Assembly: GCF_000737195.2 (NCBI RefSeq)
Contig: NZ_JALM01000051.1
Coordinates: forward strand, 29,394-93,393
DNA length: 64,000 nucleotides
Origin: Sciscionella sediminilitoris
GTDB lineage: Bacteria > Actinomycetota > Actinomycetes > Mycobacteriales > Pseudonocardiaceae
Reading direction: 5' to 3'
The translations under genes were made by a program, and so were the position numbers. Every line of letters starts with the position of its first letter. The first letter of the stretch is position 1. A model generated the notes under the pieces. That model was not told the DNA's origin, searched no databases, and worked only from the letters and a program-made list of their open reading frames with translations. Below are positions 9,411-18,341 of the stretch, piece after piece.

Positions 9411-10835
9411 TCAGGCCTTCTCCGCGGCCCGCTGGCTCGCCTCGACGAGCTCGCGCGCCTCCTCCTCGGTGGCCACCGCGGGCGGAGTGCCCTGCATCGG
9501 CCGGTTCGCGGACTCCTTCATGAAGAACAGCGCCACGAGGCCGAGCACCCCGACGAAGATCAGGTAGTAACCGGGCCAGTTGTGGTCCCCGGTCGCCGCG
9601 ATCAGCGAGGTGATGATCACCGTAGCGGTCCCGCAGAACGCCGAGATCGAGATGTTGAACGCGACCGAGAGACCGCCGTAGCGCACTTCGGTCGGGAACA
9701 GGCTCGGCAGCGTGGACGGTGAGGTGCTGTTGAAGCACAGCAGCATCAGCGTCATCATCACCATGCCGCCGGCCACCATCGGGACCGAGGTGGACTGGGT
9801 CAGCAGCGTGGACGGAATGGCGAGCACGATGATCAGCCCGACACCGGTGAACATGACCGGCTTGCGGCCGATCTTGTCGGAGAGCTTCCCGATGAACGGG
9901 ATGATGAACAGCATGATCGCCAGTGAACCGATCTGCAGGTACTCGCTGACGTGGTTCTCGGTGATCGGCTTGTTGTAGGAGTTGAAGTAGGCGGGCATGG
10001 TCGTGGTCAGCACGTAGTTGACGCCGTTCCAACAGACCACGAGGCCACCGCAGATCAAGATCGGCTTCCAGAACTTGATCGCGATCTCCTTGAGCTCCTT
10101 CAGCGACTGGCTGCCCTCGCGGGCCTCGGATTCCTTGGCCACCGCCTGGAAAGCCGGGGTCTCCTCCAGCTTCATCCGCAGGTACAGACCGATCAGACCG
10201 ATCGGCCCGGCGACCAGGAACGGGATCCGCCAGCCCCAGGACATCACGAAGTCGTGCGGCATCAGGCTGACACCGAGCGACATGATCGCGCCCATCAGGT
10301 AACCGATCGCGGTGCCGTACTCCAGGAAGCTGCCGAAGAAACCGCGGCGCTTGTCCGGGGCGTACTCGGCGATGAACGTCATCGCGCCCGCGTACTCGCC
10401 ACCGGTGGAGAAGCCCTGCACCAGTCGCAGGAACACCATCAGTAACGGTGCCGCCATTCCGATCGTGTTGTAGTCCGGAATGAACGCGATCAGGAAGGTG
10501 GCCGACGCCATCAGGATGACGGTGATCGCCAGTACCTTCGTCCGGCCGATCCGGTCCCCGAGCGGACCGAAGAACAGCCCGCCGAACGGCCGGACGGTGA
10601 ACGCGATGGCGAACAGGATCGCGGTCCCGATCGTCTTCATGGTGTCACCGGCCGGTGAGAGGAAGACGTCTCCGAGCGTCGCCTCGAGGTTGGCGAAGAC
10701 ACCGAAGTCGTACCACTCGGTGATGTTACCGACCATCGCTGCGCCGACCGCGCGCTTGACGACTCCAGGATCGGTGACGGTCACATCCTTCATCGTCAGC
10801 GGCTTACCGCCCCCAGCTGCTGCTGCGCTCGTCAA
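9411..10835 (-). CDS. MFS transporter, metabolite:H+ symporter (MHS) family
   Basis: About 474 residues, 12 predicted membrane segments. MHS marks are GNITEWYDFGVFANLEA at the N-terminus, FGPLGDRIGRTKVL in the first cytoplasmic loop and STGGEYAGAMTFIAEYAP after helix 4. Members import proline/betaine, alpha-ketoglutarate, citrate or shikimate with protons. The TTG at 10835 has GGGAG seven bases upstream; the ATG at 10793 is the alternative (460 residues). It stands alone, so the substrate is open. Confidence 0.88.
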   Translation of the reverse strand: MTSAAAAGGGKPLTMKDVTVTDPGVVKRAVGAAMVGNITEWYDFGVFANLEATLGDVFLSPAGDTMKTIGTAILFAIAFTVRPFGGLFFGPLGDRIGRTKVLAITVILMASATFLIAFIPDYNTIGMAAPLLMVFLRLVQGFSTGGEYAGAMTFIAEYAPDKRRGFFGSFLEYGTAIGYLMGAIMSLGVSLMPHDFVMSWGWRIPFLVAGPIGLIGLYLRMKLEETPAFQAVAKESEAREGSQSLKELKEIAIKFWKPILICGGLVVCWNGVNYVLTTTMPAYFNSYNKPITENHVSEYLQIGSLAIMLFIIPFIGKLSDKIGRKPVMFTGVGLIIVLAIPSTLLTQSTSVPMVAGGMVMMTLMLLCFNSTSPSTLPSLFPTEVRYGGLSVAFNISISAFCGTATVIITSLIAATGDHNWPGYYLIFVGVLGLVALFFMKESANRPMQGTPPAVATEEEARELVEASQRAAEKA

Positions 10836-11095
10836 CGGCTCAACTCCCGTCTTGCGTTCGTGCTCATGCTTCGTGGACGCGAACCCCGATCGGTGGCCAT
10901 GTGGGCCACTACGCGCCGTCCGCTGCAGACGCACCTTAGTTGCCAAGACACCGAGAATGTCCATGCACCCGCAAAATACGCACGAATCTACGGGATCTTT
11001 CCCAATAAATCGGACAAATCGGACACATGTTGATCGCCCGATGAACCGGGACTATCACCCGGCGCGATAACCGTGGGGAGATCCGGACCGATTCG

Positions 11096-11665
11096 TCAGC
11101 TCGCGTTGACGGTGTTCTGTGCCGCCTCGAGGCCCTTCGCGAGGACGGCCGCCACGGCATCCGCCCCGGCGTCGACGGCGAACGGGAGTTCCTTGCGCTC
11201 GACGCTGGAGAAATCGCGGAGCACGAAGTCTGCGGGGTCCATCCGGCCGGGAGGACGTCCGATACCGAAGCGGACCCGGGCGAAGTCGTTCGTGGCCAGG
11301 GATTTGGCGATCGAGCGCAGGCCGTTGTGGCCGCCGAGACCGCCGCCGAACTTGAGCCGGATGGTGCCGAAGGCGAGATCGAGCTCGTCGTGCACGACGA
11401 GGATCCGCTCGTTCGGGATCTTGTAGAACTTGGCGGCCGAGGACACGTGGCCGCCGGAGAGATTCATGTACGAACGCGGTTTGGCGAGCACGACCCGGTG
11501 CCCGTCGAGCTGCCCTTCGAGCACCTCGGCACCGGATTTGTGCGCCTTGAACTTCCCGCCGAGGCGGGTTGCGAGCTCGTCGAGCACCAGGAAACCGGCA
11601 TTGTGCCGGTTTCCTGCGTGCCCGGGGCCCGGGTTACCGAGCCCGACTACGAGGTGTTGCTCCAA
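11096..11665 (-). CDS. pth: Peptidyl-tRNA hydrolase
   Basis: 189 residues. [20 protein letters not shown] carries the catalytic His of [14 protein letters not shown] and [11 protein letters not shown] are the other conserved Pth boxes, the latter with the catalytic Asp. It releases peptides from stalled peptidyl-tRNA. The TTG at 11665 starts one base after the rplY stop codon, so translation is probably coupled; no ATG fits before the conserved start. rplY-pth pairing is conserved in actinobacteria. Confidence 0.95.
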   Translation of the reverse strand: MEQHLVVGLGNPGPGHAGNRHNAGFLVLDELATRLGGKFKAHKSGAEVLEGQLDGHRVVLAKPRSYMNLSGGHVSSAAKFYKIPNERILVVHDELDLAFGTIRLKFGGGLGGHNGLRSIAKSLATNDFARVRFGIGRPPGRMDPADFVLRDFSSVERKELPFAVDAGADAVAAVLAKGLEAAQNTVNAS

Positions 11666-11666
11666 C

Positions 11667-12287
11667 TCAGCTCTCGTCCGAGGACGCGGACTCTTCACCG
11701 GCCTCGGCGGGCTCCTCGGCGCTCTCGTCGCCCTCGGTGTCGGCGTCCTGGATCGCCGCGATGTGCGCGACCAGGTACTCGCCGTCGGTGACCAGTTCGA
11801 CGTTCGGCGGCAGCTGGATCTCGGAGGCGTGGATCTGGGTGCCTGCCTCGGCGCCCTCGATGGAGACCTCGAACTGCTCGGGAATGTGCAGCGCCTCGGC
11901 CTCGACCGAGACGGTGTCCATGTCCTGGTAGTACTCGGCGCCGGCGCCCGGCTCACCGGTGACCACCACCGGCACGTCCACGGTGACCTTCTCACCGCGC
12001 TTGACCACGAGCAGGTCGACGTGCTCGATGTAGTTCTTCAGCGGGTGCACGGCGACCGTCTTGGTCAGCGCGAGCTCGTTGCGCCCCTCGATGCTGAGCG
12101 TGAGCACGGCGTTCTGGCCGTTCTCCCGCAGCACCCTGGCGAACTCGATGGTCGGGAGCGCGAGGTGACGCGGGTCCTCGCCGTGGCCGTACAGCACGGC
12201 CGGGACCTTGCCCGCGCGCCGGGCACGGCGGGCCGCGCCCTTCCCGAACTCGGTGCGTTGTTCGACGTCGAGACGAACCTCGGACAC
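11667..12287 (-). CDS. rplY: 50S ribosomal protein L25 (Ctc/TL5 long form)
   Basis: 206 residues: N-terminal 5S-rRNA-binding L25 domain ([23 protein letters not shown]), C-terminal TL5 beta domain to about residue 180, and an acidic Glu/Ala/Ser tail. GTG at 12287 with AAGGAG seven to eight bases upstream. It leads the two-gene unit with pth. Confidence 0.95.
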   Translation of the reverse strand: MSEVRLDVEQRTEFGKGAARRARRAGKVPAVLYGHGEDPRHLALPTIEFARVLRENGQNAVLTLSIEGRNELALTKTVAVHPLKNYIEHVDLLVVKRGEKVTVDVPVVVTGEPGAGAEYYQDMDTVSVEAEALHIPEQFEVSIEGAEAGTQIHASEIQLPPNVELVTDGEYLVAHIAAIQDADTEGDESAEEPAEAGEESASSDES

Positions 12288-12469
12288 GGAAAACTCCTTG
12301 CGATGCTTGGGACAACTGGGCAGCGGTAGTGGTCGCTGGCGAAGGCTGAGCGGGCGCGCGAATCACGCGCGCACTGCGCGAGAACGCCACGTCGATCACG
12401 GTCACGCGATCGACACGCGGACCCTCGCCGAGACAACCCGGAAAGTATACGTGCCCGCCTGGCAGGTAA

Positions 12470-12510
12470 CCGAATCGGGGTCCGCGTGAACACCGCGGAC
12501 CCCGATTCGG
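12470..12510 (-). terminator. Hairpin terminator of prs
   Basis: A perfect 17-bp stem (12470-12486 with 12494-12510) and a seven-base loop, 16 bases beyond the prs stop codon. There is no T-tract, common in high-GC actinobacteria. It implies that rplY-pth has its own promoter within 12288-12469. Confidence 0.8.
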
Positions 12511-12526
12511 AACAGCTGGAAAACGG

Positions 12527-13507
12527 TCAGGCGTCGCCGTCGAACAGGCTGGTCACCGAACCGTCGTCGAAGACCTCCTGAATCGTGCGCGCCAGCAGCG
12601 GAGCGATCGAGAGCACCGTGAGGTTGGCGAACCGCTTCTCCTCGGGGATGGGCAGCGTGTTGGTGAAGATGACCTCACGCGCGCCGCAGTTGGCCAGCCG
12701 CTCGGGCGCCGGACCGGAAAGGATGCCGTGCGTCGCGGCGATGACCACACCGGACGCGCCCTCGTCGAGCAGCTGCTGCACCGCCTTGGCGATGGTGCCC
12801 CCGGTGTCGACCATGTCGTCCACGACCACGCACAGCCGGCCCTTGACCTCGCCGACCACCCGGTTTGCGACGACCTCGTTCGGCCGCAGCGGGTCCCGGG
12901 TCTTGTGCACGAAGGCGATCGGGCAGCCGCCGAGCCGGTCGGCCCACTTCTCCGCGAGCTTGGTGCGCCCGGAATCCGGGGAGACCACGGTGATGTCCTC
13001 ACCGCCGTAGGTCTCGGAGACGTGCTCGGTGAGCACCTTCTGCGCCCGCATGTGATCGACCGGCCCGTCGAAGAAACCGGTGATCTGGTCGGTGTGCAGG
13101 TCCACGGTGATCAGCCGGTCCGCGCCCGCGGTCTTGAACAGGTCGGCGATCAGCCGCGCGGACACGGGCTCGCGGCCCTTGTGCTTCTTGTCCTGGCGCC
13201 CGTACGGGTAGAAGGGCATGACCACGGTGATGCGCTTGGCGGAACCGCGCTTGAGCGCGTCCACCATGATCAGCTGCTCCATGATCCACTTGTTGATCGG
13301 ATCGGTGTGCGACTGGAGCACGAAGGCATCGGTCCCGCGCACCGACTCCTGGAAACGCACGAAGATCTCGCCGTTGGCGAAATCATAGGCGTCCTGCGCG
13401 GTCACGGAGATGTCGAGCTCCTTGGCGACCTCGTCGGCCAGCTCCGGGTGCGCGCGCCCGGAGAAGAGCAGCAGATTCTTTTTCGGTGTGCCGGACTTGG
13501 AACTCAT
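12527..13507 (-). CDS. prs: Ribose-phosphate pyrophosphokinase
   Basis: 326 residues. The PRPP-binding loop is VVVDDMVDTGGTI; the N-terminal flexible loop YGRQDKKHKGREPVSA and the DLHTDQITGFF segment are also typical of class I enzymes. It makes PRPP from ribose 5-phosphate and ATP for nucleotide, His and Trp synthesis and for decaprenyl-phosphoryl arabinose. It follows glmU with an 8-bp gap. Confidence 0.97.
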   Translation of the reverse strand: MSSKSGTPKKNLLLFSGRAHPELADEVAKELDISVTAQDAYDFANGEIFVRFQESVRGTDAFVLQSHTDPINKWIMEQLIMVDALKRGSAKRITVVMPFYPYGRQDKKHKGREPVSARLIADLFKTAGADRLITVDLHTDQITGFFDGPVDHMRAQKVLTEHVSETYGGEDITVVSPDSGRTKLAEKWADRLGGCPIAFVHKTRDPLRPNEVVANRVVGEVKGRLCVVVDDMVDTGGTIAKAVQQLLDEGASGVVIAATHGILSGPAPERLANCGAREVIFTNTLPIPEEKRFANLTVLSIAPLLARTIQEVFDDGSVTSLFDGDA

Positions 13508-13515
13508 GACCGCTT

Positions 13516-14979
13516 CTACTCCTGATCGTTCGAATCAGCGGACGCCTGTGCTGCCTCGGCGGCCTTCGCCGCCGCTGTTCCCGGACGCTTCTTCGCGACC
13601 CAGCCCTCAATATTGCGCTGCGGTCCCCCGGACACCGCGAGCGCCCCCGGTGGCACATCCTCACGGATCACCGCACCGGCCCCCGAGTACGCCCCGTCCC
13701 CCACCGTCACCGGGGCCACGTACATGTTGTCCGAACCCATCCGCACGTGCGAGCCGATCACCGTGCGGTGCTTGTTCGTGCCGTCGTAGTTCACCACGAC
13801 GCTCGCCGCCCCGATATTGGAGTGCTCGCCGACGGTCGCGTCCCCGAGGTAGGACAGGTGCGGAACCTTCGAACCCGCCCCGATCGAGGACCCCTTGACC
13901 TCCACGAAGGTACCGATCTTGCCCTGTTCGCCTAGCTCGGTGCCCGGCCGCAGGTAGGCGAACGGCCCGACCGAGGCCCCGTCCCCGATCACCGCGTCGG
14001 TGCCGTGGGTGCGCACCACCGCGGCACCGGCCCCGATGCGCACCGAGTTCAGCGTGGTGTCCGGGCCGACGGTGGCCCCCTCGCCGACCACGGTCCGCCC
14101 GCGCAGCTGCACGTTCGGCTCCACGAGTACATCCCTGCCGAGTTCCACCTCGGCGTCCAGCCACACCGTCGAGGGGTCGGTCATGGTCACTCCGCCGAGC
14201 AGCGCGGTGCGCACCAGCCTGCGGTTGTACTCCGCGCCGAGGGTGGCCAGCTGGGCCCGGTCGTTCACGCCCTCCACCTGCCACGGATCCGCACACACCA
14301 GCGCGCCGACCGAACGCCCCTGCGCGCGGGCGATGGCGAGCACATCCGGAAGGTAGAGCTCGCCCTGCACGTTCTCCGTGGACAACTGGCCGAGCGCCCA
14401 GCGCAGCAGGGGCAGGTCGAAGGCGTAGACGCCCGCGTTGATCTCCTGGATCCCGCGCTGCTCGGCGTTCGCGTCCTTGTGCTCGACGATCCCGGTGACC
14501 GCACCGGATTCGCGCACGATGCGCCCGTATCCGTTCGGGTCCGGCACGACCGCGGAAAGCGCGGTGACGGCATTGCCGCGTTCGGTGTGCTCGGTGAGCA
14601 ATTCCTCGATGGTCGCGGTGTCCAGCAACGGCACGTCACCGTAGGTCACCACGACGGTCCCGGTCAGGTCCTCCGGAAGGGCGGCGAGCCCGCAGGCGAC
14701 CGCGTGCCCGGTACCGAGCTGCCGCTCCTGCACGGCCAGTGCGATAGGGGCGTCGATCCGCTCGCCGAGCTCGGTCAGATGTGCGCCGACCTCTTCACGC
14801 CCGTGCCCGGTCACCGCGACCAGGTGACCGGGGGAAAGCGCGGCGACCGCGCGCACCGCGTGCTCCACCAGGGTCCGCCCGGCGATCCGGTGCAACATCT
14901 TCGGGGTGCGCGAGCGCATGCGCGTGCCCTCGCCCGCGGCGAGCACGATCGTGCTCAGTTCTCGTCCAGCCAGCGTCAC
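13516..14979 (-). CDS. glmU: Bifunctional UDP-GlcNAc pyrophosphorylase / glucosamine-1-phosphate acetyltransferase
   Basis: 487 residues. The N-terminal uridyltransferase domain begins TIVLAAGEGTRMRSRTPKMLH. The C-terminal half is a left-handed beta helix of hexapeptide repeats (for example PFAYLRPGTELG), ending in a Lys/Ala-rich tail typical of mycobacterial-type GlmU. It makes UDP-GlcNAc for peptidoglycan. GTG start at 14979. It lies 10 bp after the diguanylate cyclase and 8 bp before prs. Confidence 0.97.
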   Translation of the reverse strand: MTLAGRELSTIVLAAGEGTRMRSRTPKMLHRIAGRTLVEHAVRAVAALSPGHLVAVTGHGREEVGAHLTELGERIDAPIALAVQERQLGTGHAVACGLAALPEDLTGTVVVTYGDVPLLDTATIEELLTEHTERGNAVTALSAVVPDPNGYGRIVRESGAVTGIVEHKDANAEQRGIQEINAGVYAFDLPLLRWALGQLSTENVQGELYLPDVLAIARAQGRSVGALVCADPWQVEGVNDRAQLATLGAEYNRRLVRTALLGGVTMTDPSTVWLDAEVELGRDVLVEPNVQLRGRTVVGEGATVGPDTTLNSVRIGAGAAVVRTHGTDAVIGDGASVGPFAYLRPGTELGEQGKIGTFVEVKGSSIGAGSKVPHLSYLGDATVGEHSNIGAASVVVNYDGTNKHRTVIGSHVRMGSDNMYVAPVTVGDGAYSGAGAVIREDVPPGALAVSGGPQRNIEGWVAKKRPGTAAAKAAEAAQASADSNDQE

Positions 14980-14989
14980 ACCCGGAATC

Positions 14990-16729
14990 CTACGGGCCTG
15001 CCGTCACGCCCTCGTCGCCCGTGCCGTCCAGCACCACGACGGTGTTGCCCCCGCGCCGCTTCGCCTCGTACATGGCGGCGTCCGCGCGGGCGAGCACCCC
15101 GGCCTCGGTCTCGGTGCGGGTCATCGAGACCACGCCGACCGAGAGCGTCACCCCGCGGGTGACCTCCTCGGGGAGCCGGTCCACCGCGGCGACCGCCCTG
15201 CCGAGTGCCGCGTGCGCGGCGTGCAGCGGGGCACCGCCGAGCACCGCGACGAACTCGTCCCCGCCGTAGCGCGCGACCAGATCGTCCCCGCGCAGCACCT
15301 CACGGAGAGTGTTCGCGATCGCCCGCAGCACCTCGTCCCCGCGCCCGTGCGAGTACCGGTCGTTGACGAGTTTGAACCCGTCCAGATCGATGAGCGCGAT
15401 CGCGAGCGGGAAGCAGCGCGCGTCATCGCTCATCGCCAGCAGTCGTTCGGTCAGGGCGCGCCGGTTGGGCAGTTCGGTGAGCGGATCCTGCATGGCCTGC
15501 GCGGAGACGGCACCGTGTTCCCGGGCGAGGCGCTCGTGTTCCCTGCGGGTGTTCAGGGTGACCATCCTGGTCTCGCGCAACTGCCACAGTTCCAGCTCCA
15601 GCTGGTGGATGTAGTCCTGCACCGCGCCCGTGCGCTGGGCGTTCTCGGCGAGCTCGGTCATCCTGGCCAGTTCGCGGTACAGCGAGACACGCAGCAGGGG
15701 GAACAGCATCCGCACTCCCGCGGTGCTCGCCACCACCGAGGACAGCAGCTCGGTCGCCCGCGCGTACTCCCCCTCCCGCTCCATGCATCTGGCCAGTGGA
15801 AGCGCGACGTCGATCTTGTCGTGCGGGGCGGTCGCGCGCTCCAGCCGGTCACCGAGCCGGGCGTAGTGGTGCCTGCCCGGATTGGCGTAGGCGTGCGCGA
15901 CCGCGAGCGCCTGGTGCTGGTCGGCGACCGGGCGGTCCGGATCGACCGGGAACCGCGAGCTCAGGAACACCTGTTCGGTCTGTTTGGCCAGCATCGAGGC
16001 CTTGACGAAGTTCTGCCGCGCGGTGTCCGGGAAGTTGAGCCGCTCCAGCCGCCTGCCCCATTCCAGGAGCAGGAAGATGCGGTTGCTGTTGAGCACGACC
16101 TCGAGGTGGGTGTCGTTGGTCGCCTCGGCCACCTTCTGCGCGCGGCGCATGATCTGGTCGGCGATCTCGAACACGCCGAGCGCCATGAGCACCACGGAGA
16201 TGTCCACGAGCACGGTGCCGAGCACCGCGTGCGGGGAACGGACCTCCTCGGCGGCGTCCACGTCGTCGAGCACCGCGAGCGCGCGGGCGATCTCGCTGAT
16301 CGCGGTGTCCTCGTGCCCGGAGCCGAGCGCCACCTTGGCACGCAGCGCACCGGCATCGGAGAGCAGCACGAGCAGTCCGTTACGCCGGCAGTACGCTTCG
16401 AATTCGGCGAGTGGTTCCCGGGTGGCCTGTTCCCCGCCGTCGACCGCGAGCCGCACCACGACGGCGTAGCGGAGCAGCTGCCCGACGACCGAGACCTCGC
16501 CCATCCGCTTGGCCACGTCCACCAGCTGGTCGACCTCGGCGATGTGTTGATTGGAGCGGGAATCGCTCTGCGCCGCGGCGAACACCACGCGTGCGCGCTC
16601 GAGCAGGATCTCCGAGCCGGACGGATCCTCCGGGGAGTTCCCGGGCAGCCTGCCCGTGTCCTCCTCCGGCTCGTCATCCAGCGTGCCCTGTTGTCGTAGC
16701 ACGTAGCGTGGGTCGCCCATGTCCCGCAT
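14990..16729 (-). CDS. Cytoplasmic GGDEF-domain diguanylate cyclase with N-terminal helical repeat region
   Basis: About 579 residues from the ATG at 16729 (16720 is also possible; a GTG at 16771 sits seven bases from the tRNA end). Residues 20-400 form an all-helical TPR-like region without membrane segments. The last 165 residues are a GGDEF domain with an intact active site, ARYGGDEFVAVLGG, and an inhibitory RxxD site (RGDD) exactly five residues before it. It should make cyclic di-GMP and be product-inhibited. Ten base pairs separate it from glmU on the same strand, an unusual link between c-di-GMP and cell-wall precursor genes. Confidence 0.88.
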   Translation of the reverse strand: MRDMGDPRYVLRQQGTLDDEPEEDTGRLPGNSPEDPSGSEILLERARVVFAAAQSDSRSNQHIAEVDQLVDVAKRMGEVSVVGQLLRYAVVVRLAVDGGEQATREPLAEFEAYCRRNGLLVLLSDAGALRAKVALGSGHEDTAISEIARALAVLDDVDAAEEVRSPHAVLGTVLVDISVVLMALGVFEIADQIMRRAQKVAEATNDTHLEVVLNSNRIFLLLEWGRRLERLNFPDTARQNFVKASMLAKQTEQVFLSSRFPVDPDRPVADQHQALAVAHAYANPGRHHYARLGDRLERATAPHDKIDVALPLARCMEREGEYARATELLSSVVASTAGVRMLFPLLRVSLYRELARMTELAENAQRTGAVQDYIHQLELELWQLRETRMVTLNTRREHERLAREHGAVSAQAMQDPLTELPNRRALTERLLAMSDDARCFPLAIALIDLDGFKLVNDRYSHGRGDEVLRAIANTLREVLRGDDLVARYGGDEFVAVLGGAPLHAAHAALGRAVAAVDRLPEEVTRGVTLSVGVVSMTRTETEAGVLARADAAMYEAKRRGGNTVVVLDGTGDEGVTAGP

Positions 16730-16777
16730 CGACCAACCCAATACCCATCTGCCAACGACCGATAAGCTCACTTACCG

Positions 16778-16848
16778 CTCCGCCGCCAGGACTCGAACCT
16801 GGACTATTGGAACCAAAATCCAAGGTGCTGCCATTACACTACGGCGGA
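16778..16848 (-). tRNA. tRNA-Gln (anticodon TTG)
   Basis: 71 bases. The acceptor stem TCCGCCG pairs with CGGCGGA, the T-arm contains GGTTCGAGTCC, and the anticodon stem TTGGA/TCCAA encloses loop TTTTGGT with anticodon TTG. CCA is not encoded. It lies beside the diguanylate cyclase-glmU-prs genes; the glmU/prs-tRNA-Gln neighbourhood is also found in mycobacteria. Confidence 0.95.
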
Positions 16849-17016
16849 TCAGCACGATCAACGGCTCCGGTCCGTACGGACCCTGTCTCCGTATGGACGC
16901 TGTGCAGTCGCGACCAAGCCCATCTTTGCATGCGTACGATATCGCCCACGCAAGGGTTCCGCCTGATCGAAAAAGGCGCGAAAATCACAGTGTCCGCCAT
17001 TCGGACTCGAGCGCGA

Positions 17017-17050
17017 GTAACCTACGGTGAAGTAAGTTACGGTGTCGTAA
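17017..17050. promoter_or_regulatory. Operator cluster upstream of the fatty-acid desaturase
   Basis: Two overlapping inverted repeats: GTAACCTAC (17017-17025) with GTAAGTTAC (17032-17040), eight of nine positions complementary across a six-base spacer; and TTACG (17037-17041) with CGTAA (17046-17050), perfect. The word TACGGTG also occurs three times (17024, 17038, 17073). The layout suggests a TetR-like repressor; the TetR gene at 18342 is a candidate. Such control of desaturases by TetR proteins is known elsewhere. Confidence 0.55.
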
Positions 17051-17084
17051 GCAAAGATCCCCTAATTTTGGGTACGGTGAACCC

Positions 17085-18038
17085 ATGACAAGCGCCCTCG
17101 CCCCCGAAACTCCCCCGGAAGCGAACGGCCCAAAACCGATCATAACGGGCAAGCGGCCGTTCAGCGCCCAGCTCGGCGTGATCGTGTTCCTCCTGCTGCC
17201 GATGGTCGCCCTGCTCGCCGCTATCCCGTTCGCCTGGGGCTGGGGCCTGAGCTGGCTCGACATCATCCTCGGCTTCGCCTTCTACTGGGTCTCGCTGCTG
17301 GGTGTGACCGCTGGATTCCATCGCTACTTCACGCATGGCTCGTACAAGGCAAATCGTGGCCTGCGTACCGCGCTCGCCATCGCGGGCATGACCGCCCTGC
17401 AGGGCCCGGTGATCTTCTGGGTCGCCGACCACCGCCGCCACCACGCCTTCTCCGACCGGGAGGGCGATCCGCACTCCCCGTGGCTGTTCGGCAACAGCCC
17501 GGCCGCGATCGCGCGCGGTTTCTGGCACGCGCACATGGGCTGGGTCTTCGACCGGGACAAGACCAACAAGGAGCGGTTCGCCCCCGATCTGCTCAATGAC
17601 CCGCTGATCACCAAGCTGTCCAAGCTGTTCTGGCTCTGGACCCTGCTGTCCCTGCTCACCCCGGCCCTGCTCGGCGGGCTGATCTCGTGGTCCTGGTGGG
17701 GCGCGCTGACCGCGTTCTTCTGGGCTGGCCTGGTGCGCGTGGCGATCCTGCACCACGTGACCTGGTCGACCAACTCGATCTGCCACATGCTCGGTGAGCG
17801 GCCGTTCCGCAGCAGGGACAAGTCGGCGAACTTCTGGCCGCTCGCGGTCCTCTCCGGCGGCGAGGCATGGCACAACCTGCACCACGCAGACCCGACCTGT
17901 GCCCGGCACGGCGTGCAGCGCGGGCAGATCGACATCTCCGCCCGGCTGATCTGGTTCTTCGAGAAGTTCGGCTGGGCCAAGAACGTTCGCTGGCCCACCT
18001 CGAACCGCCTGGCGCGGCTCGCCGTGGCGAACGAGTGA
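17085..18038 (+). CDS. Membrane acyl-CoA (delta-9-type) fatty-acid desaturase
   Basis: 317 residues with four predicted membrane segments and the three His boxes that bind the di-iron centre: H79RYFTH84, H116RRHH120 and H263NLHH267. It inserts a cis double bond into saturated acyl chains, affecting membrane fluidity. ATG at 17085. It is monocistronic: an operator cluster sits 35-68 bases upstream and a strong terminator follows 15 bases after the stop. The electron donor is not encoded nearby. Confidence 0.93.
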   Translation: MTSALAPETPPEANGPKPIITGKRPFSAQLGVIVFLLLPMVALLAAIPFAWGWGLSWLDIILGFAFYWVSLLGVTAGFHRYFTHGSYKANRGLRTALAIAGMTALQGPVIFWVADHRRHHAFSDREGDPHSPWLFGNSPAAIARGFWHAHMGWVFDRDKTNKERFAPDLLNDPLITKLSKLFWLWTLLSLLTPALLGGLISWSWWGALTAFFWAGLVRVAILHHVTWSTNSICHMLGERPFRSRDKSANFWPLAVLSGGEAWHNLHHADPTCARHGVQRGQIDISARLIWFFEKFGWAKNVRWPTSNRLARLAVANE

Positions 18039-18053
18039 GCCTGGCATCCGGAT

Positions 18054-18080
18054 CCCCGGCGGACTGCGCGTCCGCCGGGG
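18054..18080 (+). terminator. Intrinsic terminator of the desaturase gene
   Basis: A perfect 10-bp GC stem (18054-18063 with 18071-18080), seven-base loop, then ATTTT. Confidence 0.9.
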
Positions 18081-18116
18081 ATTTTCGCGCTTCGCGGGGT
18101 GTTCGGGGGCGTGCTC

Positions 18117-18330
18117 AGAGTGCGCATGGGGACTCTCGTCCGTCGCGAGCGGGAGTCAGCGTGGCGGGCTCCCTGCGGGATACCCGCACCCAGGATCAGC
18201 AAGGCGGAGGATCGAGCCATAGCGGAGCTATGGTGATTGCGCGCCTGCGCAGCGAGGCTCCGCGCTGGCACGCGAAGGTACTTCGCCAGCGTCGCAACGC
18301 AGCAGGACATGGAGTCCCCATGCGTGCTCT
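18117..18330. repeat. 214-bp structured element with 19-bp terminal inverted repeats
   Basis: Ends 18117-18135 and 18312-18330 are inverted copies agreeing at 17 of 19 positions. Inside lie further hairpins: CCATAGC/GCTATGG (18217-18233, perfect 7 bp, loop GGA), GCGAAG/CTTCGC (18272-18286, perfect 6 bp) within an outer CGCTGG/CCAGCG pair, and GACTCTCG with CGGGAGTC just inside the left end. No transposase or open frame fits it. It could be a MITE-like mobile relic or a structured RNA. It lies between the desaturase terminator and tetR and ends 11 bases before the tetR start, so it probably holds the tetR promoter. Confidence 0.6.
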
Positions 18331-18341
18331 AGGGTTGGCCC

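Noticed and set aside
14906..16699. Long open frame on the plus strand opposite the diguanylate cyclase
   Set aside because: Composition is Arg/Gly/Asp-rich shadow coding without domains; the minus-strand GGDEF protein is clearly real.
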